NCBI RefSeq assembly: GCF_902498805.1
Contig: NZ_LR701578.1
Coordinates: forward strand, 1-64,000
DNA: 64,000 nt
Source: Imperialibacter sp. EC-SDR9
Lineage (GTDB): Bacteria; Bacteroidota; Bacteroidia; Cytophagales; Cyclobacteriaceae
Direction of reading: 5' to 3'
The notes below the pieces were generated by a model that had not been told where the DNA came from, did not search any database, and saw nothing but the letters and a program-made list of their open reading frames with translations. Positions 1 to 9,418 of the stretch are shown here, one piece after another (positions within the stretch are counted from its first letter, which is position 1; each line of letters starts with the position of its first letter). A program made the position numbers and the translations under genes.

Positions 1-136
1 ATGCTCAAAGCCTAAATATCAATTTTACCCACTTCGTTAATCTTCAGGCTATGATGCAAAGCCGTAGAATTAGACCTGAAAGAACCCAGGCCGCACTTTT
101 TTATTGCCGAAAATAGCCAAACTCAAGTGATTGGGC

Positions 137-1627
137 TTATTCTTCGTAAGCCCAATCAATTCCTTGTTTCATGTCTTTTAAGGTGATGCCCTCATTCTTT
201 AGCAGGCTTCTTATTTCATCTACCTTATCATAGTTTTTTGCCTCTTTTGCTTCTTTATAAAGCGTAAGCAAAATACCTATGAGGTTTTTAGGCTCTACAA
301 TAAGTTCTTCTTTTAGCCCAAGAATTTCTTCAACAAAAGAAAGATAAGTAGATTTTAGCTTATCAAAGCCCTCTTGTCCGATTTCCCCATACTTAAGTCC
401 GCCTGTTTGCAGCGAGTTGATCTTTTTCAAAAGATTGAACAGGTGCCCAATAGTAAGCGCAGTATTGAAGTCGTCGTTCATTGCCCTGTAGCAATTATCT
501 GCCAAGCCATTGATTTGGTCAACAGCCTGCTGATTCTGGGCCACTCCTTCCTCCGGAACAAAACTCATTTCTTTAATCAGCTTCAGTCCGTTCATTAGCT
601 TCTTGTAGCCTTTGTTGGCAGCAGATAAAGCTTCGTTGGAAAAATCAAGCGTGCTGGCATAGTGGCTTTGCAGCATAAAGAAACGCACCGTCATCGGGCT
701 GTATGGCCTGTCGAGCAATTCGTGTGTGCCAGTAATCAGCTCTGAAGGCAGAAAAGAATTACCCAGCGACTTACTCATCTTCTGGCCATTCACAGTCAGC
801 ATGTTCGTATGCAGCCAATATTTTACCGGCTCTTTCCCGGAGGCACCAACAGACTGCGCTATTTCACATTCATGGTGGGGAAACTTCAGATCCATACCGC
901 CGCCATGTATATCAAACGACTCTCCAAGGTACTTCGTGCTCATCACAGAGCACTCGAGGTGCCAGCCAGGGAAACCAATTCCCCAGGGAGAATTCCACCG
1001 CATGATATGTTCGCTAGAGGCGTTCTTCCAGATAGCAAAATCCAGCGGGTTTCTCTTCTCGTCCTGTCCATCCAGCTCCCGGGTGTTAGCCATCAAATCA
1101 TCTACAACCCTACCTGACAGTTTACCATATTGATATTTCTCATTGAACTTGCCGATATCAAAATAAACAGACCCTTTAGACTCGTAAGCATATCCATGAT
1201 CTATAATGGTCTTAATCATCTCTATTTGTTCGAGAATATGGCCAGTTGCCGTCGGTTCTATGCTGGGAGGCAAAGCGTTGAAAATATCCATCACCTGGTG
1301 GAACCCATTGGTGTATTTCTGCACCACCTCCATCGGTTCCAGGTTCATGAGCTTTGCTCTTTTTCCGATTTTATCTTCTCCGTCGTCAGTATCGCCCGTC
1401 AAGTGCCCTACATCTGTAATATTTCTGACGTAGCGAACCTTGTATCCCAGATGCAAAAGGTATCTGTAAATAATGTCGAAACTGATAAACGTACGGACAT
1501 TACCCAAATGCACATCATTGTAAACCGTAGGCCCGCAGACATACATACCCACATAGGGCGGATTGATGGGCACAAACTCTTCCTTTTGCTTAGTTAAAGA
1601 ATTGAATAATCTTAGTTTCGGGATCAT
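137..1627 (-). CDS. cysS: Cysteinyl-tRNA synthetase
   Basis: Charges tRNA-Cys with cysteine in the cytoplasm. The 496-residue protein is full length for the family. Residues 29-36 read YVCGPTVY, with the zinc-ligand Cys31, followed by the class I HLGN form of the HIGH motif at 40-43. Further zinc-site Cys/His residues lie in WHLECS and PHHECE, and KMSKS is near residue 283. The start is the only Met before the conserved LFNSLT beginning, and a promoter-like TAAATTTG ends only four bases upstream, so the mRNA may be leaderless. It diverges from rimP. Identification is secure. Confidence 0.97.
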   Translation of the reverse strand: MIPKLRLFNSLTKQKEEFVPINPPYVGMYVCGPTVYNDVHLGNVRTFISFDIIYRYLLHLGYKVRYVRNITDVGHLTGDTDDGEDKIGKRAKLMNLEPMEVVQKYTNGFHQVMDIFNALPPSIEPTATGHILEQIEMIKTIIDHGYAYESKGSVYFDIGKFNEKYQYGKLSGRVVDDLMANTRELDGQDEKRNPLDFAIWKNASSEHIMRWNSPWGIGFPGWHLECSVMSTKYLGESFDIHGGGMDLKFPHHECEIAQSVGASGKEPVKYWLHTNMLTVNGQKMSKSLGNSFLPSELITGTHELLDRPYSPMTVRFFMLQSHYASTLDFSNEALSAANKGYKKLMNGLKLIKEMSFVPEEGVAQNQQAVDQINGLADNCYRAMNDDFNTALTIGHLFNLLKKINSLQTGGLKYGEIGQEGFDKLKSTYLSFVEEILGLKEELIVEPKNLIGILLTLYKEAKEAKNYDKVDEIRSLLKNEGITLKDMKQGIDWAYEE

Positions 1628-1631
1628 GCGG

Positions 1632-1660
1632 CAAATTTAACAATTGTAAGCAGAAGGCAA
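1632..1660 (-). promoter_or_regulatory. Putative cysS promoter
   Basis: On the minus strand a perfect TAnnTTTG element (TAAATTTG, 1639 down to 1632) lies 18 bases after a TTG (1660-1658). The last G is four bases before the cysS ATG, so transcription would start at or within a base or two of the start codon. The -33 element is only a partial match. Confidence 0.45.
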
Positions 1661-1750
1661 CATTCTTTATTTAAGGAGTCCTCCGGTCAACATATTTGCT
1701 TTCAAACGATCACAAGAACACTTTGTTTGGGAGAAGTTTGAGAGGGGCCC

Positions 1751-1781
1751 TTTGTTAACAAGAAAAATTAATATAAATTTG
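1751..1781 (+). promoter_or_regulatory. Bacteroidota-type promoter of the rimP-nusA-infB operon
   Basis: TTTG at 1751-1754, exactly 19 bases, then TAAATTTG at 1774-1781. This matches the published Bacteroidota primary sigma consensus (TTTG-N19-TAnnTTTG) at every defined position. Transcription should begin around 1786-1790, giving a leader of about 50 bases before the rimP ATG. Confidence 0.7.
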
Positions 1782-1796
1782 CGGCTGGATTAAGAA

Positions 1797-1818
1797 AAAG
1801 GGGACGAGCGTCCCCTTT
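1797..1818 (+). promoter_or_regulatory. Terminator-like hairpin in the rimP leader
   Basis: A perfect 9-base inverted repeat (AAAGGGGAC / GTCCCCTTT) with a GAGC loop, followed by a T-rich stretch. It lies about ten bases after the predicted transcription start and 21 bases before the rimP ATG. No plus-strand gene lies upstream that would need terminating. It may therefore act as an attenuator or as a 5' mRNA-stabilising stem. The function is inferred. Confidence 0.5.
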
Positions 1819-1839
1819 CTTTATATAGTTTGGTTTGGT

Positions 1840-2289
1840 ATGGCTGAGGAATCGATTATAAAAGGTTGGCTTGACGAAATAATAGACAGTGACCTGTTTG
1901 TGGTTGAAGTGTCACTAACCGGCCCAAAGAACGCTCAAAAGCTGAGAGTGTTTCTGGATGGGGACAGTGGAATCACCATCGAGCAGTGTGCGAAGATTAG
2001 CCGAAAGTTAGCTGCCAAACTAGATGAAGAAGACTTGATCAAAGATGCGTATCAGCTAGAGGTGTCTTCTGCAGGCATTGATCAGCCCCTGAAGTTGTTG
2101 AGGCAGTACTATAAGAACATAGGCAGGTCGGTGAAGGTATTTAAAGCTGACGGAAAAGAGGAAAAGGGCAAGTTGATAGCTGTGAGTGAGCAGGAGATTC
2201 AAATAGAAGTAAAAAATAAAAAAGTCACCGAAATGAGCACAATACTATTTCAGGACATTCATCATACAAAAGTTTTAGTCACCTTTTAG
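1840..2289 (+). CDS. rimP: Ribosome maturation factor RimP
   Basis: Assists assembly of the 30S ribosomal subunit. The protein has 149 residues, the usual size. The N-terminal half carries the family region with GDSGITIEQCAKISR (a D-G-x-x-I-T-I-x-x-C pattern) and EVSSAGIDQPL at about 84-94, followed by the small C-terminal Sm-like barrel. It is the first gene of a rimP-nusA-infB operon, an order conserved in many bacteria, with nusA starting 10 bases downstream. The leader holds a strong promoter and a hairpin. Confidence 0.93.
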   Translation: MAEESIIKGWLDEIIDSDLFVVEVSLTGPKNAQKLRVFLDGDSGITIEQCAKISRKLAAKLDEEDLIKDAYQLEVSSAGIDQPLKLLRQYYKNIGRSVKVFKADGKEEKGKLIAVSEQEIQIEVKNKKVTEMSTILFQDIHHTKVLVTF

Positions 2290-2299
2290 GCAGTTTACT

Positions 2300-3541
2300 A
2301 TGGATAGCGTATTTCTTATAGAATCCTTTGCGGATTTTGCAAAGAGAAAAAACATTGACCGCCCAACAATGATCCGTATCCTGGAGGATGTATTCAGGAC
2401 TATGATCAGGAAGAGATTTGAAACTGATGAGAACTTTGACATCATTATCAATGCGGACAAAGGAGACCTTGAGATTTGGCGGTTCAGAGAAATCGTAGAC
2501 GATAACTCGGAAGACATTTGGGATCACGATAAAGTAAGCCTTACAGAAGCAAGAAAAATAGAGCCTGACTTTGAGATTGGAGAAGAGGTAGCAGAAGAAG
2601 TTAAGCTTGAAGACTTTGGTAGAAGAGCGGTACAAATGGCCCGCCAAACGCTTATTCAGAAAATCAAAGACCTTGAGAAGGACATCCTTTTCCAGAAGTA
2701 TAAGGAACTCGTGGGCGAGATCATCCTTGGTGAAGTTTACCAGGTGCTTGGGAGAGAGATACTATTGGTTGATGCTGAGGGGAATGAGTTGATCCTGCCA
2801 AAATTTGAGCAGATTCCTAAGGATCGCTTTAAGAAGGGGGAAAATGTACGTGCGATTGTTCATAGAGTGGAAATGGTCAATGGAAACCCAAAGATTATTC
2901 TTTCCAGAACCTCGACCGTTTTCCTTGAAAGGCTTTTTGAAAGCGAAGTGCCAGAGGTTTATGATGGCTTGATCACCATTAAAAAGGTAGTTCGTGAGCC
3001 TGGAGAAAGAGCCAAGGTGGCTGTAGAATCTTACGACGACAGGATTGACCCGGTTGGTGCCTGCGTAGGCATGAAAGGCTCAAGGATTCACAGTATCGTG
3101 AGAGAGCTTGAAAATGAAAATATAGATGTTATCAACTTTACTGAAAACACTGAGCTGTATATATCAAGGGCGTTGAGTCCCGCAAAAATATCCAGCATGA
3201 AAGTGGAGCCTGAAAATGGAAGAGTGTCTGTGTACCTCAAGCCTGACCAGGTGTCGTTGGCGATCGGAAAAGGTGGACAGAATATCAAACTGGCCAGCCG
3301 TTTGGTGGATCTTGAAATCGATGTGTTCCGTGAGCTTGAAGGTCATGAAGTAGAGGACGTATCACTGGATGAATTCTCAGATGAAATTGAAGGCTGGGTA
3401 ATTGACGAGCTCAAGAAAATCGGCCTCGACACTGCCCGTAGCGTTCTTAATTTGACAAAGGAAGAACTCATCCGAAGGACCGATTTGGAGGAGGAAACAG
3501 TACAGGATGTGCTCTCTATCCTACGTCAGGAATTTGAATAA
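2300..3541 (+). CDS. nusA: Transcription termination/antitermination factor NusA
   Basis: Binds RNA polymerase and nascent RNA, controlling pausing, termination and antitermination. The 413 residues hold an N-terminal polymerase-binding domain, an S1 domain around 130-200, a first KH domain with [11 protein letters not shown] near 254 and a second with GKGGQN near 322. A short acidic C-terminal tail with a helix-hairpin-helix-like segment follows. The long acidic repeats of E. coli NusA are absent, which is usual outside Gammaproteobacteria. It lies between rimP and infB. Confidence 0.96.
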   Translation: MDSVFLIESFADFAKRKNIDRPTMIRILEDVFRTMIRKRFETDENFDIIINADKGDLEIWRFREIVDDNSEDIWDHDKVSLTEARKIEPDFEIGEEVAEEVKLEDFGRRAVQMARQTLIQKIKDLEKDILFQKYKELVGEIILGEVYQVLGREILLVDAEGNELILPKFEQIPKDRFKKGENVRAIVHRVEMVNGNPKIILSRTSTVFLERLFESEVPEVYDGLITIKKVVREPGERAKVAVESYDDRIDPVGACVGMKGSRIHSIVRELENENIDVINFTENTELYISRALSPAKISSMKVEPENGRVSVYLKPDQVSLAIGKGGQNIKLASRLVDLEIDVFRELEGHEVEDVSLDEFSDEIEGWVIDELKKIGLDTARSVLNLTKEELIRRTDLEEETVQDVLSILRQEFE

Positions 3542-3579
3542 TAATTTTAATAACACGCTTTAAAGAGTCATATTTGCGT

Positions 3580-6402
3580 ATGAGTGAAGACAGAATGTGG
3601 AGACTAAGCCAGGTCGCCAGAAAGTTGAATGTTGGTACAAATACTGTCATTCAGGCTCTGGAGAAGAAGGGCTTTTCAATCGATAGCAGCCCGAATGCCA
3701 AGCTCACTCAGGAGCAGTACGATCTTTTGGCAAGAGAATTTGCTACTTCTGCCCACGAGAAAGAAGAAGCTTCCGGCATTACTATTGGTAAGAAGCATTC
3801 TGACAATGTGGTTATCAATACGAACTCTCCACAGGAGAGCGGATCGTCTGATGAAGAAGAAGAAATCTTAATAAAGAACCTTTCCAGCAAAGAGCAGCCT
3901 AAGGAAGAAGCTGCTGAAGAGGTGGAGGAGCCAAAAACTCAAACCCCGAAACTTCAGGGAATTAAAGTTGTAGGCAAAATAGATCTTGAGCCCAAAAAGG
4001 CTTCTAAAAAAGAAGCGGAAGATGCTCCCAAAGCTCCTACTCCTGAGCCTCCTAAAGAGGAAAAGAAGGTAGTAGAAGAGGCCCCTAAAGTGGTGGCCAA
4101 AGTAGAAACACCTGAACCTCCCGCCGAAGTCGCTGAAGAGCCCAAGGCTCCAAAAGAAGAACCCAAAGAGGCTACTGAAAAAGTAGCCGAGGAGCCGCCG
4201 ATGCTGGCCAAGCCCGAACCAATTATCAAAAAAGAGGATCGGGTAATTGAGGCTAAGGCTGACGCTCTCAAGGGTCTGACTGTTCTTGGGAAAATAGAAC
4301 TGCCAGAGGCAAAGAAAAAGCAACCAGTTGCCAGCTCTGACGACAGAGACAAGAAGAAAAAGAAACGTCCACGCAAACGCATAGTTGTTGAAGGGAAGGA
4401 CAGTGGCGATGCTCCGAGGTTCAAAAAACCAGAAGGCGACAGGCCTGCCAGCACACCCGGCAAAGGACGATTCGAGAAAAAAGAAGAGGTCTCCGACAAG
4501 GAGATTCAGGATAAAATAAAAGCTACTCTCGCCAGGTTGAGCAAGGGTAGTAAGCCCGGGCAAGGAGCCAACAGGTCAAAATACAGGAGAGATAAGAGAT
4601 CGGCCAAAGCTGAGGCGGAAGAAGAGAAGATGCTCCAGCAGCAGGAGGATTCGAAGACCCTTAAGGTGACTGAGTTTATTTCTGCCAATGACCTTGCCTC
4701 ATTAATGGGGGTTTCTGTTAACGACGTAATTTCTGCTTGTTTAAGCATGGGAATCTTCGTTTCTATTAATCAGCGTCTCGATGCAGAAACGATTACCGTA
4801 ATTGCGGACGAATTCGGTTTTGATATTGAATTCTCAACGTCAGAAGAAGAGTCAGAAGCTATTAATACTGAGGATGATATTGAGGACGATGAGCCCAGAG
4901 CGCCTATTGTTACCATCATGGGCCACGTTGACCACGGTAAAACTTCGCTTCTCGACTATATAAGGAAGACCAAAGTTACAGCGGGCGAGGCTGGTGGCAT
5001 CACGCAGCACATCGGTGCATACGATGTAGAAACCACGGGCGGCAACAAAATTGCCTTCCTCGACACACCAGGTCACGAAGCATTTACTGCCATGCGTGCC
5101 AGAGGTGCGGCGCTTACCGATATTGCAATCATTGTGGTGGCAGCAGACGACAACGTCATGCCTCAAACCAAGGAAGCCATTAACCATGCGAAAGTAGCTG
5201 GTGTTCCGATAGTAATTGCTATCAACAAAGTTGACAAGGCAAACGCCAACCCAAACAAGATCAAAGAGGAGTTATCCCAAATCAACATTCTTGTGGAAGA
5301 TTGGGGTGGAAAATACCAATGCCAGGAGATTTCAGCGAAAACAGGCCAGGGCATCGACGACCTGCTTGAAAAAGTACTTTTGGAAGCTGAAATCCTTGAA
5401 CTGAAAGCGAAGGCTTCTAAAAAAGCCGTAGGAAGCGTTATCGAAGCTTCTCTTGACAAAGGCAGAGGTTACGTAGCCACCGTGATGGTACAAAACGGAA
5501 CCCTGAATATTGGTGATGTGGTATTGGCTGGCTCTCACTTCGGTAAAGTGAAAGCGATGTTTGACCACAGAGGCACCAGGCTGAAACAAGCCGGGCCTTC
5601 AACGCCGGTGCTTTTGCTTGGTCTTGATGGAGCTCCTCAAGCTGGTGAAAAGCTGAACGTAATGGAAAGTGACCGTGAGGCACGTGACATTGCCTACAAG
5701 CGTCAGCAAATTCAACGTGAGCAGAACCTGCGAACCAAGAAGCATATTACGCTTGATGAAATTGGGCGACGTTTGGCCATTGGCTCATTTAGAGAACTTA
5801 ACGTGATTGTGAAAGGTGATGTTGACGGTTCTATTGAGGCACTTGCCGACTCATTGCTTAAGCTTTCAACGCCGGAAGTTCAAGTCAACATCATACATAA
5901 AGCTGTGGGCCAGATTTCAGAATCAGACGTTTTGCTAGCCTCTGCTTCCGATGCGATCATCGTTGGTTTCCAGGTGAGGCCTTCTTCAAGTGCACGCCGT
6001 TTGGCTGAGCAGGAAGAAATCGAGATCAGACTTTACTCGATCATCTACGACGCTATCAACGAAATCAAAGATGCCATGGAAGGCATGCTTGCGCCGGAGT
6101 TCCAGGAGGTTATTACTGGTAACGTGGAGATTCGTGAGGTGTTTAAGATCTCGAAAGTTGGTACAGTGGCAGGTTGTATGGTGACCGATGGTTTCATTAA
6201 GAGAAACAATCAGATCAGAATAATACGTGACGGTATTGTGGTTTACACCGGCGAAATACAACAGCTCCGCAGATTCAAAGACGACGTAGCTGAAGTAAAA
6301 CAAGGCTATGAGTGCGGTATAAGCATCAAAAACTTCAATAATCTCGAAGAAGGGGATATCATTGAAGGCTTTGAACAACGTGAAGTAAAACGCTCTCTTT
6401 AA
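3580..6402 (+). CDS. infB: Translation initiation factor IF-2
   Basis: GTPase that places initiator tRNA on the ribosome. I start it at ATG 3580; an in-frame TTG six bases earlier is less likely. The order is an N-terminal winged helix ([16 protein letters not shown]), a low-complexity Glu/Lys/Pro linker to about residue 360, a second IF2_N-type segment, and the GTPase domain with GHVDHGKTS near 448, DTPGH and NKVD. Domains II to IV follow. At 940 residues it is long because of the linker, common in Bacteroidota. CATATTTG lies three bases before the ATG and could be an internal promoter, though this may be chance. Confidence 0.96.
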   Translation: MSEDRMWRLSQVARKLNVGTNTVIQALEKKGFSIDSSPNAKLTQEQYDLLAREFATSAHEKEEASGITIGKKHSDNVVINTNSPQESGSSDEEEEILIKNLSSKEQPKEEAAEEVEEPKTQTPKLQGIKVVGKIDLEPKKASKKEAEDAPKAPTPEPPKEEKKVVEEAPKVVAKVETPEPPAEVAEEPKAPKEEPKEATEKVAEEPPMLAKPEPIIKKEDRVIEAKADALKGLTVLGKIELPEAKKKQPVASSDDRDKKKKKRPRKRIVVEGKDSGDAPRFKKPEGDRPASTPGKGRFEKKEEVSDKEIQDKIKATLARLSKGSKPGQGANRSKYRRDKRSAKAEAEEEKMLQQQEDSKTLKVTEFISANDLASLMGVSVNDVISACLSMGIFVSINQRLDAETITVIADEFGFDIEFSTSEEESEAINTEDDIEDDEPRAPIVTIMGHVDHGKTSLLDYIRKTKVTAGEAGGITQHIGAYDVETTGGNKIAFLDTPGHEAFTAMRARGAALTDIAIIVVAADDNVMPQTKEAINHAKVAGVPIVIAINKVDKANANPNKIKEELSQINILVEDWGGKYQCQEISAKTGQGIDDLLEKVLLEAEILELKAKASKKAVGSVIEASLDKGRGYVATVMVQNGTLNIGDVVLAGSHFGKVKAMFDHRGTRLKQAGPSTPVLLLGLDGAPQAGEKLNVMESDREARDIAYKRQQIQREQNLRTKKHITLDEIGRRLAIGSFRELNVIVKGDVDGSIEALADSLLKLSTPEVQVNIIHKAVGQISESDVLLASASDAIIVGFQVRPSSSARRLAEQEEIEIRLYSIIYDAINEIKDAMEGMLAPEFQEVITGNVEIREVFKISKVGTVAGCMVTDGFIKRNNQIRIIRDGIVVYTGEIQQLRRFKDDVAEVKQGYECGISIKNFNNLEEGDIIEGFEQREVKRSL

Positions 6403-6423
6403 CAGAGCTGATAAATAAAAGTA

Positions 6424-6449
6424 AATCCGGCCAGTTGGCCGGATTTTTT
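6424..6449 (+). terminator. Rho-independent terminator after infB
   Basis: A perfect 10-base inverted repeat (AATCCGGCCA / TGGCCGGATT) is followed by six T residues, 22 bases after the infB stop. It should end the rimP-nusA-infB transcript. The next small gene starts only 12 bases further on. Confidence 0.85.
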
Positions 6450-6461
6450 GTTTCTGGGATT

Positions 6462-6632
6462 ATGAAGCTACTCCAGGCAACAATGGTCATTTTTTTTATG
6501 CTAATACTAGCAGGCCTTTACCGTCCCTGGTGGGTGCTATGGTGGATGCCCCGCCAAAACAGAAAAAAGGTACTCCTGATGTATGGAATACCTTTTCTTC
6601 TGATGCTACTCATCTATGTCTTTTTCAACTGA
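6462..6632 (+). CDS. Small two-helix membrane protein, unknown function
   Basis: A 56-residue protein not recognised as a known family. ATG 6462 is preferred to the in-frame TTG at 6435, which lies inside the infB terminator stem. Two hydrophobic segments (about residues 6-22 and 39-55) flank a Trp-rich, basic loop containing RPWWVLWWMPRQNRKK, so it is probably an inner-membrane hairpin. Its stop overlaps the convergent nucleotidyltransferase gene by eight bases. It would depend on read-through or an unseen promoter. Coding status is likely but not certain. Confidence 0.6.
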   Translation: MKLLQATMVIFFMLILAGLYRPWWVLWWMPRQNRKKVLLMYGIPFLLMLLIYVFFN

Positions 6633-7515
6633 GCCCGGAAGGATACTCTCCACTGCTAACTAGCTGATGCAGTTTTTGCATGACCATATCTTTCTCCTGG
6701 CTGTAGGTTACACCCATCCAATCATTGCCGTCAGGTAGAACGTCGACAATGGCGTTTTTCTTCTGCATCAGGTTTGTAACTGCAGAGGGGATATAAAATT
6801 CTGCCTTTAGCTCATTTTTATTTGCAGCATAGAACTCGTCCCAAATGCCGACAAGCTCAGGAAACAAAGCAGGTGTGAAGCCCCAAAAATTCATTGAAAC
6901 GAAGCCCTTAGGATCCAAAATTTCCGGGTTGGCTTCATTTTCTTCATTGACAATATTAGCACCTGACTGAAGTATTTTGGTTTTCTCTACCACAGATATC
7001 AACTTGCCGTCGGCGTCCACATTGCATATCCCTCTCGCAACCGATCCGGCATCTGAGAGCGTCTCCACCAGCGGATAGCCTACCATGCTAAAATGGAGCG
7101 CCTTTGGGTCAACGGACTGGAGAAACTTGCCCATTGCCAGGTAGGCTTTTCTTCCGTAAAAATCGTCGGCATTGATAATAGCGAACGGCTCCTTAACCAC
7201 GTCTTTTGTTGACAGCACAGCTTGGCCAGTTCCCCACGGCTTCACCCTGTCAGGGTGTTGCGCAGGAGGTGTCTGAAATACGAACTCAATCTCAATCTTG
7301 TCACCCCACCACTTGTTCAGGTGCTCGTACAAAACATCCCGCAAATCTTTACGGGTGATAATAACCACCTTGGTAAACCCTGCTTGAATTGAGTCATAAA
7401 TCCCATAGTCCATCAGCCACTCACCAGAGGGCCCAAAAGAGTCGGCCTGCTTTATTCCACCGTATCGACTTCCTATTCCGGCGGCCAGTATTACCAAACT
7501 TGTTGATTGCGTCAT
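6625..7515 (-). CDS. Sugar-phosphate nucleotidyltransferase-like protein
   Basis: A 296-residue protein with a nucleotidyltransferase (GT-A-like) fold. The N-terminus LAAGIGSRYGGIKQ fits the nucleotide-binding G-x-G-T/S-R motif, and INADDFYG fits the metal-binding aspartate motif near residue 110. The likely activity is transfer of an NMP to a sugar or sugar-like phosphate, but the substrate cannot be read from sequence. The start was moved to ATG 7515 (MTQSTSLVIL); an earlier Met at 7560 would add 15 unsupported residues. It diverges from a sodium symporter. Confidence 0.8.
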   Translation of the reverse strand: MTQSTSLVILAAGIGSRYGGIKQADSFGPSGEWLMDYGIYDSIQAGFTKVVIITRKDLRDVLYEHLNKWWGDKIEIEFVFQTPPAQHPDRVKPWGTGQAVLSTKDVVKEPFAIINADDFYGRKAYLAMGKFLQSVDPKALHFSMVGYPLVETLSDAGSVARGICNVDADGKLISVVEKTKILQSGANIVNEENEANPEILDPKGFVSMNFWGFTPALFPELVGIWDEFYAANKNELKAEFYIPSAVTNLMQKKNAIVDVLPDGNDWMGVTYSQEKDMVMQKLHQLVSSGEYPSGLS

Positions 7516-7602
7516 ATTATCTGTAATTCTTTTTTTAATGGGGTCTGTTTCGGCATGCAAATTTTATATTTTACGGGTTCGAAACAAAAACTATACTCCA
7601 AA

Positions 7603-9411
7603 ATGGTCTTAAGCACACTCGACTGGGTAATAATAGCGGTTTTTTTTGCTATTGTAGTAGGAATTGGATGGGTTGCCTCGCTCACCGCCGGGAAAAGCAC
7701 CTCTGAATACTTTCTGGGCGGTAGAGGAATGCCCTGGTGGTTGCTCGGTATTTCCATGGTGGCCTGTACTTTTTCGGCAGACACCCCCAACCTGGTAACA
7801 GGAATGGTGCGTGAAAACGGTGTGGCAAAAAACTGGGCCTGGTGGGCGTTTCTCATCACTGGTATGGTGACGGTCTTCATCTATGCCAGACTCTGGAGAC
7901 GCTCCAACGTAATGACCGACCTGGAGTTCTACGAGTTGAGGTACAGCGGAAAATATGCTTCCTTCCTGCGGGGATTCAGGTCCCTGTATCTTGGCATTTT
8001 CTTCAACTGCCTGATCATGGGAACAGTTACGCTGGCCGCTATCAAAATTGGGCAGATCATGCTTGGTATCGAAAACCCAGTTTACATTGTGGTGGGTGCC
8101 TCAATAGGGGTTGTTATTTATGCGACAATTGGTGGAATAAAGGGAGTGATTTGGGCAGACTTCTTTCAGTATTCAATTGCTATGCTTGGTGCAGTAATAG
8201 CTGCCGTGGTTGCAGTTAGCGATGAGAGAGTGGGTGGCCTGACCAAGCTGCTGGCTCACCCGAATGTGATGCCAAAACTGGATATTTTCCCAAGTTTTGA
8301 CGATCCAAAGCAGTTCTTGCCATTACTTATTATCCCCATCGCAGTGCAGTGGTGGTCAGTTTGGTACCCTGGCGCAGAACCGGGCGGTGGAGGTTATATT
8401 GCCCAACGAATGTTGTCAGCTAAAGATGAAAAGAATGCCATCGGGGCTACACTACTTTTCAATTTTGCACACTATGCGCTCCGCCCTTGGCCCTGGATCC
8501 TGGTGGCGCTAGCCTCACTGGTTATCTTCCCTGACCTGGCTTCAATAAAAGCTGAATTCCCCGGTATTAGTGACAACTATCTGGGTCACGACATAGCGTA
8601 TCCTGCTATGCTAACACTTTTAGGCACTGGCTGGAAGGGACTTGTTGTTGCTTCAATTATTGCTGCCTACATGTCCACCATCGGAACACACCTCAACTGG
8701 GGCTCATCCTACGTGGTCAACGATTTTTACAAACGCTTCGTAAAGCCAGACGCCACTGAAAAACAGCAGGTGTCTATCGCCCGTTTCACTACCGTCGGGT
8801 TAATGATTTTCGCTGCAACCTTCTCGCTTACTATCCTTAAGAATGCTACGCAGGCATTTGATATCCTGCTTCTCTCCGGAGCCGGCACAGGTGCCATTTA
8901 CATCCTCAGGTGGTTTTGGTGGAGAATCAACGCACTTACTGAGATTGTTGCCATGGTAGTAGCTACTGTTCTGGCCTTTCTGCTGGTGCTGGTGATAAGT
9001 CCTGAAGCACTTGACAACGCCTATCTGGACGTTTTCTCAACCCGCCTTTTAATATCTCTATTTGGCGTTAGTGCTGCCTGGATTTCTACTACTCTGCTCA
9101 CCAAGCCTGAAGATAAAGAGACACTAAGAAGCTTTTACCTGAGAACCCAACCTGGCGGGCCTGGCTGGAAAAAAGTCGTTGATGAAGCCATGAGCGAAGG
9201 CATTGTGCTGGATGCTTCCAAAGGCGCAAACTGGCAAATGCCCTTGCAAGTAATGATGGTATTTGTAGGTTGTGTAAGCATCTACTGTTCGCTGTTTGGT
9301 ATTGGAAGCTTTATCTACGGAAACATCGGTCTTGGATTCGGTCTTTTGGGCATAGCCGCCGCCGGTACGGTTATCCTGTTCAGAAATCTGGGCAAGCTTT
9401 CTTTGAAGTAA
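7603..9411 (+). CDS. Sodium:solute symporter (SSS family)
   Basis: A 602-residue inner-membrane carrier, long for the family (about 500-600), with roughly 13 predicted membrane helices. Family features are STSEYFLGGRGMPWW near residue 30 and the conserved start of the LeuT-type core. Sodium-driven uptake is expected; the solute is unknown. I chose ATG 7603 because the extension to 7507 overlaps the divergent gene and lacks family features. A DJ-1-like lipoprotein gene follows after seven bases, probably in the same transcript. Confidence 0.88.
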   Translation: MVLSTLDWVIIAVFFAIVVGIGWVASLTAGKSTSEYFLGGRGMPWWLLGISMVACTFSADTPNLVTGMVRENGVAKNWAWWAFLITGMVTVFIYARLWRRSNVMTDLEFYELRYSGKYASFLRGFRSLYLGIFFNCLIMGTVTLAAIKIGQIMLGIENPVYIVVGASIGVVIYATIGGIKGVIWADFFQYSIAMLGAVIAAVVAVSDERVGGLTKLLAHPNVMPKLDIFPSFDDPKQFLPLLIIPIAVQWWSVWYPGAEPGGGGYIAQRMLSAKDEKNAIGATLLFNFAHYALRPWPWILVALASLVIFPDLASIKAEFPGISDNYLGHDIAYPAMLTLLGTGWKGLVVASIIAAYMSTIGTHLNWGSSYVVNDFYKRFVKPDATEKQQVSIARFTTVGLMIFAATFSLTILKNATQAFDILLLSGAGTGAIYILRWFWWRINALTEIVAMVVATVLAFLLVLVISPEALDNAYLDVFSTRLLISLFGVSAAWISTTLLTKPEDKETLRSFYLRTQPGGPGWKKVVDEAMSEGIVLDASKGANWQMPLQVMMVFVGCVSIYCSLFGIGSFIYGNIGLGFGLLGIAAAGTVILFRNLGKLSLK

Positions 9412-9418
9412 GCACATT

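Noticed and set aside
1-136. A possible gene end or RNA in the first 136 bases.
   Set aside because: No long frame, clear hairpin or tRNA fold was seen; it is probably intergenic sequence downstream of cysS.
3868-4563. A long minus-strand frame of 231 codons inside infB.
   Set aside because: It mirrors the low-complexity Glu/Lys/Pro linker of IF-2; the translated sequence is Phe/Leu/Ser-rich with no domain.
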